Positions 60,207 to 64,000 of a stretch of DNA of 64,000 nucleotides are shown in pieces (position 1 is the stretch's first letter; each line of letters opens with the position of its first letter). This stretch comes from Bacteroidales bacterium (GTDB taxonomy: Bacteria > Bacteroidota > Bacteroidia > Bacteroidales > UBA932). Both the position numbers and the translations under genes were made by a program. The stretch spans positions 39,169-103,168 of the forward strand of contig JAFUZO010000028.1 in the NCBI GenBank assembly GCA_017476575.1. The letters are read 5' to 3'. The notes below the pieces were generated by a model. The model searched no databases. It was given only the letters and a program-made list of their open reading frames with translations, and was not told the origin of the DNA.

Positions 60207-61295
60207 ATGAAAATCAGGATGATGACGGGTGTGGCTGCGGCGATGATGACCGTGGCATGCTCACAGGGACCGGCCGCGACGACCCAGGTCGTGGGAACGT
60301 TCGGCGAACAGGCGCCGGAAGCGGTGCAGATCGTGATCGGCGAAAGCCTCGACACCACCGTGGCGGTGGTGGACGGCCGCTTCGAGGCGGTAGTCCCGAC
60401 CGATATCGTGAACATGGCCCAGATTTCGGTCGAGGGCGAAGCTCCGGTCGCGTTCGTGGCCGACGGAACGACCCTCACGGTCGATTTCGACGAGGGGACG
60501 GTCTCCTCTTCCGACAAGAAGGGCGTACAGTCCCGCTACAACGCCTATACGGCCTGGATGCAGGACTTCATGACGGATTACCGCGAGCACATGGGCGGGA
60601 TCGAGGCCGACACGACCCTGGACGAGGCGGAAAAGGCCGCCCGGGCCGAGGCCTATTACGATGAGGTTATCGGCGGATACAACGCGTACCTGCAGCAGAC
60701 CCTTGCCGCCAACACCGACAATGTCCTGGGCCTTGCGGCCGTCTCCGAACTGGAACTGGACGACCCGGCCGAGAAGGCGGCGGCCCTCGGGAAACTCTCC
60801 GACGAACTGAAGGCCCTGCCCCAGGTGGCCCGGATGATCGCCCTCTACGAGACGAAGGAGAAGACCGCCGAAGGCACGATGTTCGTGGACTTCGAGGTGG
60901 TCCAGGATCCGGAGGACCCGGAGGCTTCCACCGTCCGGCTCTCCGATTACGTCGGCCGGGGCAAGTGGGTCATCGTCGACTTCTGGGCATCCTGGTGCGG
61001 CCCGTGCCGCCGGGAGATGCCGAACCTCAAGGCGGTCTACGAGCAGTACCATGGCGATGATTTCGACATGCTCAGCGTCGCCGTCTGGGACAAGGTCGAT
61101 GCGACGAAGGCCGCTGCGGCGGAACTCGGCATCCCGTGGAACCAGATCGTGAATGCCCAGCGGATTCCGACGGACCTCTACGGCATCGAAGGCATCCCGC
61201 ACATCATCCTCTTCGCGCCGGACGGCACCATCGCCAAGCGGGGTCTCCGCGGCGAGAAGATCGGCGCGGCGGTGGCCGAGGCCCTGGGCCGGTGA
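60207..61295 (+). CDS. TlpA-like thioredoxin-family lipoprotein
   Basis: The roughly 362-residue lipoprotein has a signal MKIRMMTGVAAAMMTVAC, a DUF4369-like beta domain (GTFGEQAPEAVQIVIGESLDTTVAVVDGRF), a helical middle, and a C-terminal thioredoxin fold with DFWASWCGPCRREMPNL and the cis-Pro EGIPHIILF. It should act in the periplasm or on the outer membrane as a disulfide reductase. An alternative start at 60183 adds eight residues. The stop overlaps the uvrC GTG start. Its position straight after rpsC is unusual. Confidence 0.85.
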   Translation: MKIRMMTGVAAAMMTVACSQGPAATTQVVGTFGEQAPEAVQIVIGESLDTTVAVVDGRFEAVVPTDIVNMAQISVEGEAPVAFVADGTTLTVDFDEGTVSSSDKKGVQSRYNAYTAWMQDFMTDYREHMGGIEADTTLDEAEKAARAEAYYDEVIGGYNAYLQQTLAANTDNVLGLAAVSELELDDPAEKAAALGKLSDELKALPQVARMIALYETKEKTAEGTMFVDFEVVQDPEDPEASTVRLSDYVGRGKWVIVDFWASWCGPCRREMPNLKAVYEQYHGDDFDMLSVAVWDKVDATKAAAAELGIPWNQIVNAQRIPTDLYGIEGIPHIILFAPDGTIAKRGLRGEKIGAAVAEALGR

Positions 61296-63085
61296 CCATC
61301 CGCGAGAAAATAGCGTTGTTTCCCCATTCCCCCGGCGTCTACCGGTATTATGACGCCGAGGGAAAGGTGATTTATGTCGGCAAGGCCAAGGACCTGCACA
61401 AGCGGGTGGCTCAGTATTTCGTGCCCCCGGAGCGGCTCAACACCAAGACCCGCATCCTGGTCTCGAAGATCGCCGACGCCCAGTATTCGGTGGTGGACAG
61501 CGAGGCCGACGCCCTCCTGCTGGAGAACAACCTCATCAAGCAGTACAAGCCGAAGTACAACATCCTCCTCAAGGACTCCAAGACCTACCCGTGGATCTGC
61601 GTGACGGGCGACGACTTCCCGAAGGTGTTCATCACCCGGCGCATCGACAAGTCCAAGGGCAACCGCTACTTCGGCCCGTACAGTTCCGTGATGCACGCCC
61701 GGAACCTCGTGGATTTCTTCCGCGAGGAGTATCCGCTCCGCACCTGCAACCTCGCCATCACCTCCGACGCCATCCTCAAGAAAAAGTTCCGCCCCTGCCT
61801 GGACTTCCACATCGGCCGCTGCAAGGCGCCCTGCATCGGGGCCGTCTCCAAGAAGGAGTACGGCGACAACATCGAGGACATCGTCCGCATCCTCACCGGT
61901 CGCGGCGGCGAAGTCATCCGGCATTATAAGGCGCTTATGGCTGAGGCGGCCGGGCGGCTGGATTTCGAGGAGGCCCAGCGCTGCAAGGAGAAGATGCAGT
62001 CCCTGGAGCGGCATTATGCCAAGTCCATCATCACCTCGGCCGCCGACACGAACGCCGACGTGTTCTCGATGGTCTTCGATGCGGGCGAGGCGTTCGGCAA
62101 CTTCCTCCGCATCCGCAGCGGCGCCATCATCCAGTCGCTGAACCTCGGCTTCCGCAGCCAGATCGAGGAGGAACCCGCGACGATGCTCGCCACCTTCATC
62201 GGCGAGATCGAGGACAAGTTCGGCGCTCTTTCGAAGGAGGTCATCGTGCCTTTCCTGCCCGATGTGGAAATCGACGGAGTGGAGTTCCGGATTCCGGTTC
62301 GGGGCGACAAGCTGGCCCTGCTGGAGCTCAGCGCCAAGAACGCCAAGGAGTTCCACTTCAACAGCATCAAGCAGCGGGAGCACACCGACCCGGACCGCTA
62401 CCGGATGGGCATTATGGAGGATCTGCAGAAAGCCCTCGGCATGAAGGAACTGCCCCGCCACATGGAATGCTTCGACAACTCCAACATCCAGGGGACGAAC
62501 CCGGTGGCCTCCTGCGTCGTGTTCCGCGACGGCGAGCCGTCCAAGAAGGACTACCGCCGCTTCAAGGTCAAGACGGTCATCGGGGCCAACGACTTCGCGT
62601 CCATGAAGGAGATTGTCAACCGGCGCTATGCCCGGCTCCTGGCCGAGGCGCCCGACGACCTGCCGCAACTGGTGGTCATCGACGGCGGCAAGGGCCAGTT
62701 GGACGCGGCCTACCAGGCCCTCGCGGAACTGGGCATCACCGACCGGCTCACCGTCGTCGGCCTGGCCAAGCGCCTGGAGGAGGTCATCCGCGTGGGCGAC
62801 CCGTATCCACTCTTCATCGATCGGAACTCGCAGGCCCTCAAGGTGCTCCAGCACATCCGCGACGAGGCGCACCGCTTCGGCATCACCTTCCACCGAAACC
62901 TCCGCTCCAAGGCGGCCATCCAGAGCGCCCTGCGCGAGATCAAGGGGGTGGGGGAGAAGACGGAACAGCGCCTCCTGCTCCACTACGGCTCGGTCGCGAA
63001 GATCGCGGCGGCCCCGCTGGAGGAACTTTCCGCCCTGGTCGGTGCCGACCTGGCGGTACGCATCCATGACTATCTGAACGAATGA
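61292..63085 (+). CDS. uvrC: excinuclease ABC subunit C
   Basis: UvrC makes both cuts in nucleotide excision repair. The 597-residue protein has the GIY-YIG nuclease (HSPGVYRYYDAEGKVIYVGKAKDLHKRV), a Cys-containing region, the UVR motif, the RNase H-like C-terminal nuclease (MECFDNSNIQGTNPVASCVVF) and a final HhH pair (SALREIKGVGEKTEQRLLLHYGSV). Length is normal only if the GTG at 61292 is used; it overlaps the upstream stop as GTGA. The longer ATG frame at 61136 runs inside the TlpA gene and is rejected. Confidence 0.95.
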   Translation: MTIREKIALFPHSPGVYRYYDAEGKVIYVGKAKDLHKRVAQYFVPPERLNTKTRILVSKIADAQYSVVDSEADALLLENNLIKQYKPKYNILLKDSKTYPWICVTGDDFPKVFITRRIDKSKGNRYFGPYSSVMHARNLVDFFREEYPLRTCNLAITSDAILKKKFRPCLDFHIGRCKAPCIGAVSKKEYGDNIEDIVRILTGRGGEVIRHYKALMAEAAGRLDFEEAQRCKEKMQSLERHYAKSIITSAADTNADVFSMVFDAGEAFGNFLRIRSGAIIQSLNLGFRSQIEEEPATMLATFIGEIEDKFGALSKEVIVPFLPDVEIDGVEFRIPVRGDKLALLELSAKNAKEFHFNSIKQREHTDPDRYRMGIMEDLQKALGMKELPRHMECFDNSNIQGTNPVASCVVFRDGEPSKKDYRRFKVKTVIGANDFASMKEIVNRRYARLLAEAPDDLPQLVVIDGGKGQLDAAYQALAELGITDRLTVVGLAKRLEEVIRVGDPYPLFIDRNSQALKVLQHIRDEAHRFGITFHRNLRSKAAIQSALREIKGVGEKTEQRLLLHYGSVAKIAAAPLEELSALVGADLAVRIHDYLNE

Positions 63086-63825
63086 TGGACGAGAAACGGT
63101 TCAACAAGGTGTTTTCCTCCGTCCTGATGGCCGCCATGGTGGTGGTCATCGCCATCGCCACGGTGCTCAAGTTCCGCGACCCGCAGGTGAACAAGGTGCT
63201 CCTGGTCGTAGCGGCGCTGGGTTCGGTGATGGGCGTGGCGTCGAGCGTGCTGTCGGCGAACGGCCTTATCTGGACCTTCATCTTCGGCATCCTGGACATC
63301 GCTTTCTGCCTGGTCGTCGACGCCGACAACGGCATTTGGGGCGATTTCTCGATGCACCTGTTCTACCTCCTGCCCATGCAGGTGGTCGGCATCTGGCAAT
63401 GGCGCAAGCGCGGTGCGAAGGGGGCCGGCACCGAGGTCCGGGCCCGCCGCCTGACCGGCCGCCAGCGCCTCTGGGGCGGCGCCGCCGTCCTCGCCGCCCT
63501 CGCGGCCGTCTACGGCATCCTCCTCGCCATCCAGCTGCACACCGTCGCCCTGGAGGACATCAACCGCGTCCAGGTCTTCTCGGACGCCGCCCGCACTACG
63601 TTCAACATCGCCGGGCAGATCCTGATGTCGCTGGCCTTCTTCGACCAGTGGGCCCTGTGGATCCTCGTGAACATCGCGTCGATCTCCCTTTGGGGGAGCA
63701 CGATGCTCTCGTCGGAGGCATCCAGCTACACGGTGGTCATGTTCATCAAGTACTGCTTCTACCTCGTCAACTCCGTCAACGGCTTCCGGATCTGGTACCG
63801 TCTGAGCCGCCCGGAAGGCCGATAA
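63082..63825 (+). CDS. pnuC: PnuC-family nicotinamide riboside/mononucleotide transporter
   Basis: The 247-residue membrane protein has about seven helices and the PnuC marks HLFYLLPMQVVGIWQWRKRG and FFDQWALWILVNIASISLWG, which form the substrate pocket. It imports a pyridine nucleotide precursor for NAD synthesis. Its ATG overlaps the uvrC stop as ATGA; a second ATG at 63085 is possible. Confidence 0.88.
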   Translation: MMDEKRFNKVFSSVLMAAMVVVIAIATVLKFRDPQVNKVLLVVAALGSVMGVASSVLSANGLIWTFIFGILDIAFCLVVDADNGIWGDFSMHLFYLLPMQVVGIWQWRKRGAKGAGTEVRARRLTGRQRLWGGAAVLAALAAVYGILLAIQLHTVALEDINRVQVFSDAARTTFNIAGQILMSLAFFDQWALWILVNIASISLWGSTMLSSEASSYTVVMFIKYCFYLVNSVNGFRIWYRLSRPEGR

Positions 63826-63931
63826 TGTCGCTTTTCCGGCCAAAGGCTTTCTTTTTCGGGATTTTTTTACTTACTTTGCGCATTATTTGCGATTATAACG
63901 GTATAAAACATAAACTAAAATCTTTACTATC

Positions 63932-64000
63932 ATGACAAACGAAGAAATCGTAAAGCAGGTCAAGGACATCATCGTTGACAAGCTTGGCGTTGAGGAGTCT
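63932..64000 (+). CDS. acpP: acyl carrier protein, 3' partial
   Basis: Only the first 23 codons are in the window: MTNEEIVKQVKDIIVDKLGV. This matches helix I of bacterial acyl carrier protein. The DSL phosphopantetheine site lies beyond the end. A run of -7-like TTACTTTG and ATTATTTG boxes lies at 63871-63890, so this gene has its own promoter. Confidence 0.85.
   Translation, partial: MTNEEIVKQVKDIIVDKLGVEES

Noticed and set aside
61178..63067. Antisense frame opposite uvrC
   Set aside because: Same shadow effect; uvrC has all its domains on the plus strand.
1..64000. CRISPR array, prophage, IS transposase, rRNA or tRNA genes
   Set aside because: No regularly spaced repeats, phage or transposase motifs, or tRNA/rRNA-like sequence was found by reading the gaps between genes.

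Overview
The window looks like the chromosome of a high-GC member of the Bacteroidales. The evidence is a SusC/SusD pair, many lipoproteins with Bacteroidetes-type lipoboxes, promoters of the form TAnnTTTG, a fused FeoA-FeoB, and familiar Bacteroidales gene pairs such as hemerythrin with a LuxR-type regulator. The family cannot be fixed from sequence reading alone; the GC-rich coding style would fit an Alistipes-like or uncultured gut/rumen lineage, but that is a guess. No plasmid, phage, IS transposase, CRISPR array, rRNA or tRNA gene was seen. Region 1 (1-14.9 kb) is a surface nutrient-acquisition island: a 5'-truncated SusC, SusD, a putative surface-binding lipoprotein, a lipoprotein with a papain-like NCHYYAW motif, and two tandem lipoprotein M64 (IgA-peptidase type) metallopeptidases. 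Next come a stranded signal-peptide remnant, a GDSL plus sialate O-acetylesterase gene broken by one in-frame TGA, and an MFS transporter. Together they suggest use of glycoproteins rather than plain polysaccharide. Region 2 (14.9-20.6 kb, minus strand) is housekeeping: Ogt, a CodB-type permease coupled to an unassigned phosphoribosyltransferase-like protein, YifB/ComM and IspE. Region 3 (20.8-29.0 kb, minus) holds envelope proteins and regulation: a small barrel protein, two lipoproteins, a TPR-TM-HTH regulator, and an ECF sigma factor translationally coupled to a membrane-anchored beta-barrel protein. Region 4 (29.1-38.3 kb) has a TPR protein coupled to an EnvC-like degenerate M23 protein, malate dehydrogenase, a divergent promoter region with a candidate structured RNA before a phosphopantetheinyl transferase, the anaerobic ribonucleotide reductase pair nrdD-nrdG, and a membrane acyltransferase-like protein. 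Region 5 (38.3-45.6 kb) has feoAB, a hemerythrin/LuxR/apt operon, a candidate small RNA, an OmpX-like barrel, queH and an NhaC antiporter. Region 6 (45.7-51.3 kb, minus) is an aspartate-family amino-acid block: compact thrA, asd, an M20 peptidase, dapB and a low-molecular-weight phosphatase. Region 7 (51.5-56.0 kb) has cdaA-mutS2-yraN followed by a mannose-1-phosphate guanylyltransferase homologue that has lost its nucleotide-binding signature. Region 8 (56.1-60.1 kb) is part of the S10 ribosomal operon, rplC-rplD-rplW-rplB-rpsS-rplV-rpsC, with its own promoter and terminator-like hairpin but without rpsJ before it or rplP-rpmC after it. Region 9 (60.2-64 kb) has a TlpA-like lipoprotein, uvrC and pnuC overlapped by 4 nt each, then the first codons of acpP. 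Many genes overlap as ATGA or GTGA, and several -7 boxes lie only 4-6 nt before the start codon, which suggests leaderless mRNAs. The observations most worth following are the broken S10 operon, the signature-less ManC homologue, the nonsense codon in the acetylesterase, the fimbrillin-like/M64 pair next to SusCD, the CodB/PRTase pair, and the candidate RNAs at 33.16-33.31 kb and 42.67-42.77 kb.
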